A DNA stretch of 64,000 nucleotides from Nonomuraea fuscirosea (GTDB lineage: Bacteria > Actinomycetota > Actinomycetes > Streptosporangiales > Streptosporangiaceae). Positions 45,342-54,197 of this stretch are shown here, in pieces. Within the stretch, counting starts at the first letter, position 1. Each line of letters begins with the position of its first letter. The position numbers were made by a program, and so were the translations under genes. Under the pieces are notes generated by a model that was not told the DNA's origin, ran no database searches, and saw only the letters and a program-made list of their open reading frames with translations. The stretch is taken from assembly GCF_003001935.1 (NCBI RefSeq), contig NZ_PVNG01000004.1, positions 1 through 64,000 of the forward strand, written 5' to 3'.

Positions 45342-46349
45342 GTGCGGACGACGGCGGAACTCGAAGAGCGGCTGGCCCGGCCGAGCGCCGGGCTGATCGA
45401 CGATCTGGGCAGGCTCGACGGCGACATCATGATCCTGGGCGCCGGCGGCAAGCTGGGCCCGAGCCTCGTGCGGCTGGCGCTGAACGCCGTCCAGGGCAGC
45501 CGGCGCGTCATCGCGGTCTCCCGTTTCTCCGAGCCGGGGCTGGCGCAGGCCCTGCAGGACGAGGGCGCCACGGTGGTGGCCGCCGACGTCGCCGACGACC
45601 GCGCCCTGCGCGAGCTGCCCGACGCGCCGAACGTGGTGTTCCTGGTGGGTGCCAAGTTCGGCACGCAGGGCCGCGAGCACGCCACCTGGTTCACCAACAC
45701 GTACCTGCCCGGCCGGGTGGCCGACCGCTTCGCCGGCGGCCGGATCGCCGCCCTGTCCACGGGGAACGTCTACCCCCTCGTGCCCCCGGGCGGCGGCGGC
45801 AGCACCGAGGACTCGCCCGTCGGCCCCGTGGGCGACTACGCGATGAGCTGCCTGGGCAGGGAGCGGGTGCTGACCCACTTCGCCGAGACGAACGGCACCC
45901 GCCTGTCGCTGATCCGCCTCAACTACGCCGTAGAACTCCGCTACGGCGTGCTGGTGGACCTGGCCCAGAAGGTGCTCGCGGGCGAGCCGATCGACCTGGC
46001 CACAGGGCAGGTCAACGTGGTCTGGCAGGGGTACGCGAACGAGGTCGCGCTGCGGTCGCTGCTGCTCGCCGACGTGCCGCCGTACGTGCTCAACGTCACC
46101 GGCCCCGAGCTCGTCTCGGTCCGCCGCGCCGCGCTGGACCTCGGCGCCGCGCTCGGCAAGGAGCCGGTGTTCACCGGCGAGGAGGCGCCGACGGCGCTGC
46201 TCTCGAACGCCGCCCGATGCCACCGCCTGTTCGGCTACCCCGAGCTGACCCCCGCCGAGCTCATCGAGCACACGGCGCGCTGGGTCGCCGGCGGCGGCCC
46301 GCTGCTCGGCAAGCCCACCAAGTTCGAACGCCGCGACGGGCGCTTCTGA
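45342..46349 (+). CDS. NAD(P)-dependent epimerase/dehydratase-like SDR
   Basis: The 335-residue protein is an extended SDR with MILGAGGKLGPSLVRLAL as the nucleotide loop (GxGGxxG form) and Ser/Thr in ALSTGNVYPLV. The usual YxxxK reads YAMSC (Tyr kept, Lys replaced by Cys), so catalysis must differ or the Lys role is filled otherwise. A sugar-nucleotide or free-sugar epimerase/dehydrogenase is likely. GGGGAGGAG sets GTG 45342, and the operator-promoter lies directly upstream. It is followed, after a 47-bp tandem duplication, by a DapA-family gene. Confidence 0.82.
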   Translation: MRTTAELEERLARPSAGLIDDLGRLDGDIMILGAGGKLGPSLVRLALNAVQGSRRVIAVSRFSEPGLAQALQDEGATVVAADVADDRALRELPDAPNVVFLVGAKFGTQGREHATWFTNTYLPGRVADRFAGGRIAALSTGNVYPLVPPGGGGSTEDSPVGPVGDYAMSCLGRERVLTHFAETNGTRLSLIRLNYAVELRYGVLVDLAQKVLAGEPIDLATGQVNVVWQGYANEVALRSLLLADVPPYVLNVTGPELVSVRRAALDLGAALGKEPVFTGEEAPTALLSNAARCHRLFGYPELTPAELIEHTARWVAGGGPLLGKPTKFERRDGRF

Positions 46350-46356
46350 CCCGCGC

Positions 46357-46450
46357 GCCCAGGCCGGCAGGCACTCGCGGGCCCGATTCGGCGGCGGCTC
46401 AAGTGCCCGGGCCGGCAGGTGCTCGCGGTCCCGATTCAGCCGCGGCCAAC
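46357..46450 (+). repeat. 47-bp tandem duplication after the SDR gene
   Basis: Copy one 46357-46403 and copy two 46404-46450 share about 80% of bases, starting with GCCCRGGCCGGCAGG. They lie 8 bases behind the stop codon. Confidence 0.8.
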
Positions 46451-46483
46451 GTGCTCACTTCAGTAGAAAGAGGGGGACCTCAC

Positions 46484-47539
46484 GTGCTCAGCACGGCTCC
46501 AGAGGCGCAGACGTCCGTGCGCGATCTGTTCAGGCGCGGTCTGGTGATCCCGGCTCATCCCCTCGCCCTCACGGGTGACAGGCGGCTGGACGAGCGCCGC
46601 CAGCGCGCCCTGACCCGCTACTACGTGGCGGCGGGGGCGGGCGGGCTGGCGGTGGGCGTGCACACCACGCAGTTCGCCATCCACGGCACCGGCCTGCTGC
46701 CGCCCGTGCTGGAACTGGCCGCCGTCACGGCCGCGGAGTCCGACCGCGAGGTGGTGCTGGTGGCCGGCGCGACCGGCCCCACGGCGCAGGCGGTGGCGGA
46801 GGCCGAGCTGGCCAGGTCGCTGGGATATCACATGGTGCTGCTCAGCCCGTACCGGGAGCTGGACGAGGACGGCCTGATCGAACGGGCCAGGGCTGTCGGC
46901 GAGGTGCTGCCGGTGATCGGCTTCTACCTCCAGCCGGCCGTGGGCGGGCGCCCGCTGTCGCGGGACTTCTGGACGCGGCTGGCGGCGATCGAGTCGGTGG
47001 CGGGCATCAAGGTCGCGCCCTTCGACCGCTACCGCACCCTCGACGTGCTGCACGGCGTCGTACGGGCCGGGCGGGCCGGCGAGGTGGCGCTCTACACCGG
47101 CAACGACGATCACATCCTGGCCGACCTCGTCACCTCGCACCGGGTGATCGTGGACGGGCGGGAGGTGGAGGTGGAGTTCGTCGGCGGGCTGCTCGGCCAG
47201 TGGGCGGTCTGGGTGCGGCGCGCCGTGGAACTGCTGGAGGAGGCGACGCTGGCCCGCTCGGGTGACGACGCGGCGGTACGCAGGCTGCTCAGCCTGGACG
47301 GGCACCTCACCGACGCCAACGCGGCGATCTTCGACTCCGCGAACGGCTTCCACGGATGCATCCCCGGCATCCACGAGGTGCTGCGCCGGCAGGGCCTGCT
47401 GGCGGGCCGCTGGTGCCTCGACCCGGCCGAGGAGCTCTCCCCGGGCCAGCTCGCGGAGATCGACCGGATCTGGGCGGCCTACCCGTGGCTGCGCGACGAC
47501 GAGTTCGTGGCGGAGGGCCTGGACCGATGGCTCGCCTGA
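46484..47539 (+). CDS. DapA (dihydrodipicolinate synthase)-family aldolase/lyase, copy 1
   Basis: The 351-residue protein is a class I aldolase-type TIM barrel. The Schiff-base Lys is in VAGIKVAPFDRY (~165), the catalytic Tyr in PVIGFYLQPAVGG (~145), and the N-terminal RDLFRRGLVIPAHPLALTGD replaces the usual GVTPL motif. It should cleave or dehydrate a 2-keto-3-deoxy sugar acid or a related keto acid. AGGGGG before GTG 46484 is good. It is co-directional with the SDR gene and convergent to the regulator gene. A second, shorter family member lies at 53287. Confidence 0.82.
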   Translation: MLSTAPEAQTSVRDLFRRGLVIPAHPLALTGDRRLDERRQRALTRYYVAAGAGGLAVGVHTTQFAIHGTGLLPPVLELAAVTAAESDREVVLVAGATGPTAQAVAEAELARSLGYHMVLLSPYRELDEDGLIERARAVGEVLPVIGFYLQPAVGGRPLSRDFWTRLAAIESVAGIKVAPFDRYRTLDVLHGVVRAGRAGEVALYTGNDDHILADLVTSHRVIVDGREVEVEFVGGLLGQWAVWVRRAVELLEEATLARSGDDAAVRRLLSLDGHLTDANAAIFDSANGFHGCIPGIHEVLRRQGLLAGRWCLDPAEELSPGQLAEIDRIWAAYPWLRDDEFVAEGLDRWLA

Positions 47540-47589
47540 TCCTCCCTCCGCGCCGTACGGGAGCGCCGGGTACGACGCGTGCGGCGGGG

Positions 47590-48795
47590 TCAGAGGGTGA
47601 GGCGGTAAAGGGTGAGGGGTCGGCCGCTGGAGCCGCTGGTCAGGTTGCCGGTGCGTTCGGCCAGCCCCGCCAGCTCCAGCCGGTGCAGCATCCGCCGCGC
47701 CGTCCGCTGCTGCACGGCCAGCCGGTCGGCGATCTCGCGCGTGGTCAGCGCGGCACCCTTCGCCGCGTCTCGGGCTTCGAGGAGTTTCTCCAGCGTCGGC
47801 ACCGACAGCCCCACCCGGCGGGCCAGCACCGGCAGGTTGTGCTCACCGGGCGGCTCGTCGGCCACCGACTCCAGCACGATGTCGGTGTCGGCGCGCAATG
47901 ACAGCACCGCGGCCACGCCGCCGATCCGCCGGGCCCTGGACAGCGCCCGGCGGGCCAGGCTCTCGGCCTCGGCGGCACTGCGCCCGAGGCCGAACCCCAC
48001 CCGCGCCACGCCGCCGCGCGCCGCCAGCCTGGACAGCATGGGCAGCCGGGTGAAGCCGCCGGTGGCGTCGTGCAGCGGGCCCCGGGTGGTGACGAGGAGG
48101 TGGGTGCCGTCGCCGAAGGCGGCCAGCGTGCCGCCCAGCGCGCCGGCCTCGCGCAGCAGCCCTTCCTCGCCGTCCACCTCCAGCAGGCCGAGCGCGATCT
48201 GCGCGTCCTCCTGCGCCTGTCCCTCGGCGGTCAGCAGGAGCCGGCGCAGCGCCACGCGGACCGAGTGCACCGACGGCGCCAGCCGCAGCACGTGCAGCTC
48301 GTCGCGCAGCGCCTCGTGCACCGAGCTGAGGCAGGTGATCACCGGATGGGCGGGCCCGCGGCGGTGGAAGGCGACGACCTTCTTGGAGGTGGTCTCCGGC
48401 CGGTAGCCGAGGGTGCGCAGCCGTTCGGTGGGCAGTCCGGCCTCGTGGAACGTGGCGGTGACGTCGGCGGGGGAGATGGTGTCGATGGACAGGCAGGTGA
48501 TGTCGTGACCCTCGTGCTGCAGCCGGACCAGGGCGCTGAGCAGCGTCGCGCCCGAGTAGTCGACGAACGCGGCCGGCCGCGACAGCACGTCGGCGGAGCG
48601 GGCCAGCATGTACGGGACGACGCCGGTGAACAGCCAGCCCTCGACCGTGCCCGCATGGGCCTCGACGATGGCCGGGGCCTGCGACTCGTGGTCGTAGTCG
48701 AGCCGCGTCGTGGTGACGCCCGGCTGCTCCTCGCAGGTGGCCGCGACGTCGTCGACCAGATCGTGCGGGCCGACGACTCCGATGACGATACCCAC
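47590..48795 (-). CDS. winged-helix regulator of the 44-63 kb regulon, unassigned family
   Basis: The 401-residue protein has three parts. Residues ~1-160 form an alpha/beta domain (MGIVIGVVGPHDLVDDVAAT, GWLFTGVVPYMLARSADV) resembling a periplasmic-binding or PrpR-N-like sensor. Residues ~195-300 resemble a degenerate nucleotide-cyclase/GGDEF fold (FGDGTHLLVTTRG, VARVGFGLGRSAAEAESLAR). The C-terminal ~75 residues are a winged helix (LTTREIADRLAVQQRTARRM, LHRLELAGLAERTG). I cannot name the family. GTG 48795 follows AGGAGG. The operator at 48816-48829 is in its leader, so it should control itself and the other six sites, most likely as a repressor released by a cluster metabolite. Confidence 0.78.
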   Translation of the reverse strand: MGIVIGVVGPHDLVDDVAATCEEQPGVTTTRLDYDHESQAPAIVEAHAGTVEGWLFTGVVPYMLARSADVLSRPAAFVDYSGATLLSALVRLQHEGHDITCLSIDTISPADVTATFHEAGLPTERLRTLGYRPETTSKKVVAFHRRGPAHPVITCLSSVHEALRDELHVLRLAPSVHSVRVALRRLLLTAEGQAQEDAQIALGLLEVDGEEGLLREAGALGGTLAAFGDGTHLLVTTRGPLHDATGGFTRLPMLSRLAARGGVARVGFGLGRSAAEAESLARRALSRARRIGGVAAVLSLRADTDIVLESVADEPPGEHNLPVLARRVGLSVPTLEKLLEARDAAKGAALTTREIADRLAVQQRTARRMLHRLELAGLAERTGNLTSGSSGRPLTLYRLTL

Positions 48796-48811
48796 CCGCG
48801 CCTCCTTCTCC

Positions 48812-48860
48812 TATAACGGTCTAGACCGAAAGGTTATCCGGTGACCCTGCACTTTCCCAA
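48812..48860. promoter_or_regulatory. regulon operator site 3 with divergent promoters
   Basis: ACGGTCTAGACCGA (48816-48829) lies between the regulator gene and the DegT gene. For the regulator, minus-strand TTGGGA (48860-48855), 18 bases and TAACCT (48836-48831) put the start of transcription in the operator. For DegT, TATAAC (48812-48817) could be a -10 box without a clear -35. Autoregulation is likely. Confidence 0.7.
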
Positions 48861-50052
48861 CATGGCCGAACCCGCGGGCCGTACCCTCGGCGACGAGGAG
48901 GTGGCGGCGCTGGAGCGGGTGATCCGCTCCGGCATGCTCAACTCCGTGTGGGGGACCGAGGCCAGGTCGCTCGAACGCGAGGTCGGCGAGCTGTACGGCT
49001 CGCGCCACGCGATCGCGTGCAGCTCCGGCACCGCGGCCCTCCATCTGTCGGTCGTGGCGGCGGCGCCGGACCCCGGGGACGAGATCATCACGACGCCGAT
49101 CACGGACTTCGGCACCGTGGCCCCCATCTTGGCGCAGAACGCCGTTCCTGTCTTCGCCGACGTGGACCCGTCCGACGGCAACCTCGACCCGGACTCCGTG
49201 GCCGCGCTCATCGGGCCGCGCACCCGGGCGATCATGGCCGTGCACCTGTTCGGGGCGCCGGCCAGGATCGGCGCCCTGCGCGCGCTGGCGGACGAGCACG
49301 GGCTCACGCTCATCGAGGACTGCGCCCAGGCGTGGCTCACCGAGCTGCCTGGCGGAGCCCTCGCCGGCACGGGCGGGCACGTCGGCACGCTGAGCCTGCA
49401 GCAGTGGAAGCACATCACCTGCGGCGACGGCGGGCTGACCGTCACCGATGACGACGAGCTGGCCAGGCGGATGCGGTTGTTCGCGGACAAGGGCTGGGAC
49501 CGGGCCGCGGGCCGTTCGCACGAGAGCCTGGGCCTGAACTACCGGATGACCGAGCTGCAGGCCGCGGTGGCCCGCGCCCAGCTCGCCAAGCTGCCCGGCG
49601 TCGTGGCGGCGCGGCGCCGCACCGCCGTCCAGCTCATCGAGGCGCTGCGCGACCTGGACGGCGTGCTCGACAGCGGCGCGCACGAGGTCGCCGGCGCGGG
49701 GGAGGGAAGGCGCGTGATCCGGTTGCCCAGGCCGGACGGGCACGCGTGGTGGTTGTTCCCGCTCGTCCTGCCCGGCGGGGACGCCCCCGAGCTGGCCGGG
49801 CACCTGAGCGCGGCCGGGATTCCGGCGCGGTCCGGATATCTCCAGGATCCGCTCAACCGGGCGCCGCTGTGGCGGCAACCGATCTACGGGACCTCCTCCT
49901 ACCCCCTGGACGGCTACCGCCCCGCCGCCTGCCCGGCCGCTGAGCGCCTGGTCGACAGCACACTGCTGGTCATCGACTGGAACGAGCACTACACGTCGGA
50001 GCACGTGGCGGCCATCGCCGGCGCCGTGCGGTGCTACCAGGCGAGACCCTAG
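48841..50052 (+). CDS. DegT/DnrJ/EryC1/StrS-family PLP enzyme, copy 1
   Basis: The 403-residue protein is a fold-type I PLP enzyme: AIACSSGTAALHLSVVAA binds the cofactor phosphate, TLIEDCAQAW holds the PLP-ring Asp, and the Schiff-base Lys is in LSLQQWKHITCGDGG (~187). Family members transaminate keto sugars or cyclitols, or work in reverse. In a regulon with an importer and lyases, removal of an amino group from an amino sugar is the natural guess. GTG 48841 has AAAGG upstream. A second family member lies at 61563. Confidence 0.9.
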   Translation: MTLHFPNMAEPAGRTLGDEEVAALERVIRSGMLNSVWGTEARSLEREVGELYGSRHAIACSSGTAALHLSVVAAAPDPGDEIITTPITDFGTVAPILAQNAVPVFADVDPSDGNLDPDSVAALIGPRTRAIMAVHLFGAPARIGALRALADEHGLTLIEDCAQAWLTELPGGALAGTGGHVGTLSLQQWKHITCGDGGLTVTDDDELARRMRLFADKGWDRAAGRSHESLGLNYRMTELQAAVARAQLAKLPGVVAARRRTAVQLIEALRDLDGVLDSGAHEVAGAGEGRRVIRLPRPDGHAWWLFPLVLPGGDAPELAGHLSAAGIPARSGYLQDPLNRAPLWRQPIYGTSSYPLDGYRPAACPAAERLVDSTLLVIDWNEHYTSEHVAAIAGAVRCYQARP

Positions 50053-50072
50053 TTACGTTCATGTATCAGCCA

Positions 50073-50116
50073 TTGACCGGTTGTCCCCTCCTCACTAGGT
50101 TTCGGTCAGGACCGGT
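50073..50116 (+). promoter_or_regulatory. promoter and regulon operator, site 4
   Basis: TTGACC (50073-50078), 17 bases and TAGGTT (50096-50101) form a promoter. The operator core TCGGTCAGGACCGG (50102-50115) follows directly at the start point. It controls the ABC importer genes. Confidence 0.78.
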
Positions 50117-50137
50117 ATTCAGGAAAGGAAGCCACCG

Positions 50138-51385
50138 ATGAGGAAGGCAGCGGCAGCCGGAATCGTGACCGCGCTGAGTGTCGTGATGACCGGGTGCGGA
50201 TCCGGTGGCTCGGGCTCGGAGAAGAGCACGGTCACGCTCTGGATGTACCCCGTCATCATGGACCAGGCCGCGAACAAGTCCTTCTGGGACAAGGTCGAGA
50301 AGGACTTCGAGGCCAAGAACCCCGCCGTCGACGTCACCATCGACCAGCAGCCGTGGGACGGCCGCCAGGAGAAGGTCACCACCGCGCTGGCCTCCAGGAA
50401 GGGCTTCGACCTGGTCGTGCTCGGCCCCGACCAGATCCCGCAGTACGCCCAGCAGGGCACGCTCGAACCCGTGGACGACGTGGTCGCCCCCGAGAAGGCC
50501 GCCTACCTGCCCAACTCGCTCACCGCGCTGAGCGTGGACGGCAAGCTCTACGGCGTGCCGATCTACCAGACGATCACGGCCCCCATCTACAACAAGAAGC
50601 TGTTCGCCGACGCGGGCGTCACCAAGGTGCCCGAGACCTGGGCGGAGCTCAAGGAGGCCGCGCCCAAGCTGGCCGCGGCGAAGGTCGCCGTGCTCGACTA
50701 CCCGGGCAAGCCCGAGGTCTCGCTCAACCAGAGCTTCTACCCGATCCTGTGGGCCAACGGCGGCTCGGTCTTCGCCCCCGACGGCAAGAGCGTGGTCGTC
50801 AACAACCAGCAGGGCGTCGACAGCCTGCAGTACCTGCTCGACCTCAAGGCCGCCGGCGGCCTGCCGGAGAACACCGCCAGCAAGGGCAACGACATCGAGG
50901 GAGGCCCGCTCGCGGCCGGCAAGACCGCCCTCTACCACGCGGCCACCGCCATCCAGGCCGACCAGCTCGGCGCCGCCATCGGCGCCGAGAACGTGGGCAT
51001 CGGCCTGCCGCTGGAGGGCACGAAGCGGGTCGCGTTCGGCATCCCCGGCGGCCTCGTGCTGGCCAAGCACTCAGAGATCAAGGACGCGGCCAGGAAGTTC
51101 GCCGCCTACGTCGCCTCCGCCGAGGTGGCCGGGCCGCTGGCCAAGGAGTCGGGCTTCTTCTCCGCGCGTACCGACGTGACCATCCCCGGCCAGTCGGAGG
51201 CGTCCAAGGAGTTCGCCAAGTCGCTGGAGTTCGCCTTCCCCGGTGACACCCACCCCAAGGCCCGGCAGGTGATGTCGATGATCGCGGCGCACGTACAGGC
51301 GGCGCTGATCGGCAAGGAGGATGCCAAGGCGGCGCTGGACGCGGCGGCCAAGGAGGCGAACGAGCTGCTCGCCGCGGGCAGCTGA
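50138..51385 (+). CDS. sugar-type ABC transporter, solute-binding lipoprotein
   Basis: The 415-residue protein has a lipoprotein signal (ITALSVVMTGC-like, lipobox MTGC at ~23) and the family 1 extracellular solute-binding fold: VTLWMYPVIMDQAANKSFWD, DLVVLGPDQIPQYAQQGTLE, YGVPIYQTITAPIYNKKLFA. It should capture a carbohydrate-like ligand outside the cell. AGGAAAGGAAG precedes the ATG. It is followed by a GC-rich hairpin (51396-51418) and two permease genes. Confidence 0.93.
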   Translation: MRKAAAAGIVTALSVVMTGCGSGGSGSEKSTVTLWMYPVIMDQAANKSFWDKVEKDFEAKNPAVDVTIDQQPWDGRQEKVTTALASRKGFDLVVLGPDQIPQYAQQGTLEPVDDVVAPEKAAYLPNSLTALSVDGKLYGVPIYQTITAPIYNKKLFADAGVTKVPETWAELKEAAPKLAAAKVAVLDYPGKPEVSLNQSFYPILWANGGSVFAPDGKSVVVNNQQGVDSLQYLLDLKAAGGLPENTASKGNDIEGGPLAAGKTALYHAATAIQADQLGAAIGAENVGIGLPLEGTKRVAFGIPGGLVLAKHSEIKDAARKFAAYVASAEVAGPLAKESGFFSARTDVTIPGQSEASKEFAKSLEFAFPGDTHPKARQVMSMIAAHVQAALIGKEDAKAALDAAAKEANELLAAGS

Positions 51386-51395
51386 CCCGACCGGA

Positions 51396-51418
51396 GCCCG
51401 CGCGCCGCCCGCGCGGGC
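51396..51418 (+). terminator. intercistronic hairpin between binding-protein and permease genes
   Basis: GCCCGCGCG (51396-51404) and CGCGCGGGC (51410-51418) form a perfect 9-bp stem with a 5-nt loop. Such hairpins stabilise or partially terminate the message so that more binding protein than permease is made. Confidence 0.7.
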
Positions 51419-51438
51419 CCCGTCCTTTTCGGAAAGGT

Positions 51439-52314
51439 GTGAACCCGGTGCGTCATCGCCTGCGCGATCCGATCACAGGCTTGCTGTTCGTCCTGCCCAT
51501 GCTCGTGCTCTTCCTGATCTTCAAGATCTTCCCCACGCTGGGCGCGGCGGGCATGAGCCTGACGAACTGGAACATCGGCGGCGAATGGGACTTCATCGGC
51601 GCCGACAACTACACCCGGCTCGTGAACGACCCGAACTTCTGGTCCAGCCTGCGCGCCACCCTCGTCTACACGGCCATCTACGTGCCGCTGGTCGTGCTGG
51701 TCTCGCTCGGCACCGCGCTGCTGCTCAACGCGATCGTCTTCATGCGCGGGCTGTTCCGCGGCATCCTCTTCCTGCCGTACGTGACCAGCTTCGTCTTCGC
51801 CGGCCTCATCTGGCGCTGGATCTACGAGTTCGACGGCCTGATCAACGGCCTGCTGGCCAAGCTGGACATAGCCCCCGTCGCCTTCATGGAACGCTCGGAG
51901 CTGGTGCTGCCCGCGCTGGCCCTCGTCTCCTGCTGGAAGGGTTTCGGCTACTCGATGCTGATCCTGCTGGCCGGGCTGAAGGCCATCCCGGGCTCGTACC
52001 TGGAGGCGGCCAGGGTGGACGGCGCGAGCGCCTGGCAGCGCTTCCGCTCCATCACGCTGCCGCTGCTCAAGCCCGCGCTCTTCTTCGTCCTGGTGATCGA
52101 GACGATCGCCTCGTTCCAGGTGTTCGACACGATCTACGTGATGACCGGCGGCGGGCCGGCCAAGGCCAGCTACACCCTCATCTACGGCATCTTCGAACGC
52201 GGCTTCAGGTTCTGGGAGTTCGGCTACGCGGCCACGTGGGGGATGGTGCTGTTCGCCGTCGTCCTGGTCGTCTCGCTGATCCAGCGCCGCTTCGTCGGCA
52301 GGGAGAACACGTGA
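51439..52314 (+). CDS. sugar ABC transporter permease (MalF type)
   Basis: The 291-residue protein has six membrane helices and the cytoplasmic EAA loop EAARVDGASAWQRFRSITLP (~193), where the ATPase binds. The N-terminus (MNPVRHRLRDPITGLLFVLP) is typical of the MalF/UgpA group. GTG 51439 follows GGAAAGG. It overlaps the next permease gene by four bases (GTGA). No ATP-binding subunit is encoded in the window. Confidence 0.93.
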   Translation: MNPVRHRLRDPITGLLFVLPMLVLFLIFKIFPTLGAAGMSLTNWNIGGEWDFIGADNYTRLVNDPNFWSSLRATLVYTAIYVPLVVLVSLGTALLLNAIVFMRGLFRGILFLPYVTSFVFAGLIWRWIYEFDGLINGLLAKLDIAPVAFMERSELVLPALALVSCWKGFGYSMLILLAGLKAIPGSYLEAARVDGASAWQRFRSITLPLLKPALFFVLVIETIASFQVFDTIYVMTGGGPAKASYTLIYGIFERGFRFWEFGYAATWGMVLFAVVLVVSLIQRRFVGRENT

Positions 52315-53177
52315 CGCTGACCGCCGCACGGCCCGCCGCCGCCAGGACCGGCCGCCCGGCCCCCGCGCCCCGCCGCCGGGGCCGCAGGTGGGCGCTCTAC
52401 ACCCTGCTCACGGTCATGTCGCTGCTGACGATGGGGCCGTTCGTCGCGATGCTCGTCGTGGCGCTCTCGCCGCGCGGCGAGCCGACCCTGCCCGCGCGCT
52501 GGCCCGCCTCGCTCACCTTCGACAACATCGCGCAGGTCCTGAACGCCTCCGGGTTCGCGGAGTGGACGATCAACTCGCTGGTCTACTCGGCCGTCTCCGT
52601 GGTGATCATCCTGCTGACGGCGTCGATGGCCGGGTACGCGTTCGCCAAGAAACGTTTTCCCGGCCGCGACGCCATGTTGTGGACGTTTCTCGCCACCATG
52701 ATGGTGCCGTTCCAGGCCACGCTCATCCCGCTCTACGTGCTGGTGTCCGACTTCGGCGGGGCCGACACCTTCTGGGGGCTGATCGTCCCGACACTGGCGA
52801 ACTCGCAGGCCGTTTTCCTGATGCGCCAGTTCATCCTCGGGCTGCCCGACGAACTGTTCGACGCCGCCAAGGTGGACGGCGCCTCTGAGCTGCGCGTCTA
52901 CTGGACGATCGTGGTGCCGCTGACCAAGCCGATCCTGGCCACGCTGGGCGTGTTCGTCTTCCTGTGGCACTGGAACGACTTCCTGTGGCCCCTCGTCATC
53001 TCGCAGAGCGACGCCACGCGGACGCTGACCGTGGGGCTGACGGTGCTGAAGACGGAGGAGATGCAGTGGGCGACGCTCATGTCCTCGGCCGCGGTGTCGG
53101 CGGTGCCCTGTCTGCTGGTGTTCTTCCTGCTGCAGCGCTACCTGGTCAACAGCATCGCCATGACCGGCCTGAAGTGA
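52311..53177 (+). CDS. sugar ABC transporter permease (MalG type)
   Basis: The 288-residue protein has six membrane helices and the EAA loop DAAKVDGASELRVYWTIVVP (~190). The N-terminal ~25 residues are a disordered basic/Pro stretch. GTG 52311 overlaps the stop of the first permease gene, with GGGAG upstream. It forms the heterodimeric channel with the previous protein; energy must come from a shared MsiK-like ATPase encoded elsewhere (known for actinobacteria, inferred here). Confidence 0.93.
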   Translation: MTLTAARPAAARTGRPAPAPRRRGRRWALYTLLTVMSLLTMGPFVAMLVVALSPRGEPTLPARWPASLTFDNIAQVLNASGFAEWTINSLVYSAVSVVIILLTASMAGYAFAKKRFPGRDAMLWTFLATMMVPFQATLIPLYVLVSDFGGADTFWGLIVPTLANSQAVFLMRQFILGLPDELFDAAKVDGASELRVYWTIVVPLTKPILATLGVFVFLWHWNDFLWPLVISQSDATRTLTVGLTVLKTEEMQWATLMSSAAVSAVPCLLVFFLLQRYLVNSIAMTGLK

Positions 53178-53212
53178 CCTGGCGCTCAGGTGACCCGGGC
53201 CTGAAGTGACCT
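53166..53212 (+). repeat. 15-bp direct repeat spanning the permease stop codon
   Basis: GGCCTGAAGTGACCT occurs at 53166-53180 and again at 53198-53212 (32-bp period). The first copy contains the TGA of the permease gene. Confidence 0.8.
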
Positions 53213-53286
53213 GAGCCGAACGCCTACGCTTGGCCGACGGAGCCGTCCGGCGGGCCGAGGTGGCCGTGCCGGTGAGGGGAGCGACG

Positions 53287-54177
53287 ATGAGCACGCCGAT
53301 CGACCCGCGGGCCGCCCGGTTGCGCGACCGCCTGCGCGGCGCCCTGGTGGCGGCCGCGGCGACGCCGATGGCCGCGTCCGGTGAGGTGGACCTCGACGTG
53401 GCGGAGGCGTACTTCCGCCGGCTGGCCGCAACCGGCGCCGACGCCCTGGCGGTGCTGGCCCACACCGGTCGCGGACCCTACCTCGCGCCGGACGTGCGCG
53501 CCGGGGTGATCGAACGCGCCTGCCGGACCGGTGTCCCCGTGGTCGCCGGCGTCGGCGGCGGCGCCGTCCCGGCCGCCGAGGAGGCCAAGGCCGCGGCGGC
53601 GGCGGGGGCCGGCGGCGTGCTGGTGTTCCCGTCACCGGGCGACCGGGCGGCCCTGCACGACGAGGTGTGGACGGCGGCCGGGCTGCCGATGATCGCGTTC
53701 GACCTCTACACCGCGCCGTGCCCGCCGAACATGCTGCGCGAGGTCGTCCGGCACCCCGGCGTGGCCGGGCTCAAGACGGCGCTGCTGTCGGACGCGATGG
53801 GCTGCCAGGAGGCGATCGCGCTGACCTGCGCGGCGGGCCGGCTGGCCATCACCGGCGAGGACCGCATGTTCGGCCCCTCACTGCTGTGGGGAGCCGAGGC
53901 GGCGCTGGTGGGCATCGCGGCGGCGTCGGTGCCGACGACGGCCGCCGTGCTGCGCGCGTTCCGCCGCGACGACCTGCGGGAGTTCGAACGGGCGTCCGCG
54001 CGGCTGGACCGGCTGGCCGGGGCCACGTTCACGGCCCCCATGGAGGGGTACGTGCAGCGCATGTTGTGGCTGGCCGAGGCGGAGGGCCTCATCCCCGCCA
54101 CCCACGCCTTCGACCCGTACGGCCCCGGCCTCCCCGACGACGAACGCCCCGGCGTGCTGGCAGCGGCCTCCGCCTGA
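53287..54177 (+). CDS. DapA (dihydrodipicolinate synthase)-family aldolase/lyase, copy 2
   Basis: The 296-residue TIM-barrel protein is of normal DapA length. The Schiff-base Lys is in VAGLKTALLSDAM (~160), the Tyr in IAFDLYTAPCPPNM, and the N-terminal AAAATPMAASGEVDLD replaces the GVTPF motif. It should act on a keto acid from the pathway. GAGGGGAG six bases before ATG 53287 decides the start. It ends in front of a strong hairpin and is convergent with the propeller gene. Confidence 0.87.
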   Translation: MSTPIDPRAARLRDRLRGALVAAAATPMAASGEVDLDVAEAYFRRLAATGADALAVLAHTGRGPYLAPDVRAGVIERACRTGVPVVAGVGGGAVPAAEEAKAAAAAGAGGVLVFPSPGDRAALHDEVWTAAGLPMIAFDLYTAPCPPNMLREVVRHPGVAGLKTALLSDAMGCQEAIALTCAAGRLAITGEDRMFGPSLLWGAEAALVGIAAASVPTTAAVLRAFRRDDLREFERASARLDRLAGATFTAPMEGYVQRMLWLAEAEGLIPATHAFDPYGPGLPDDERPGVLAAASA

Positions 54178-54197
54178 CGCCCCGGGCTCCGCGGGAA

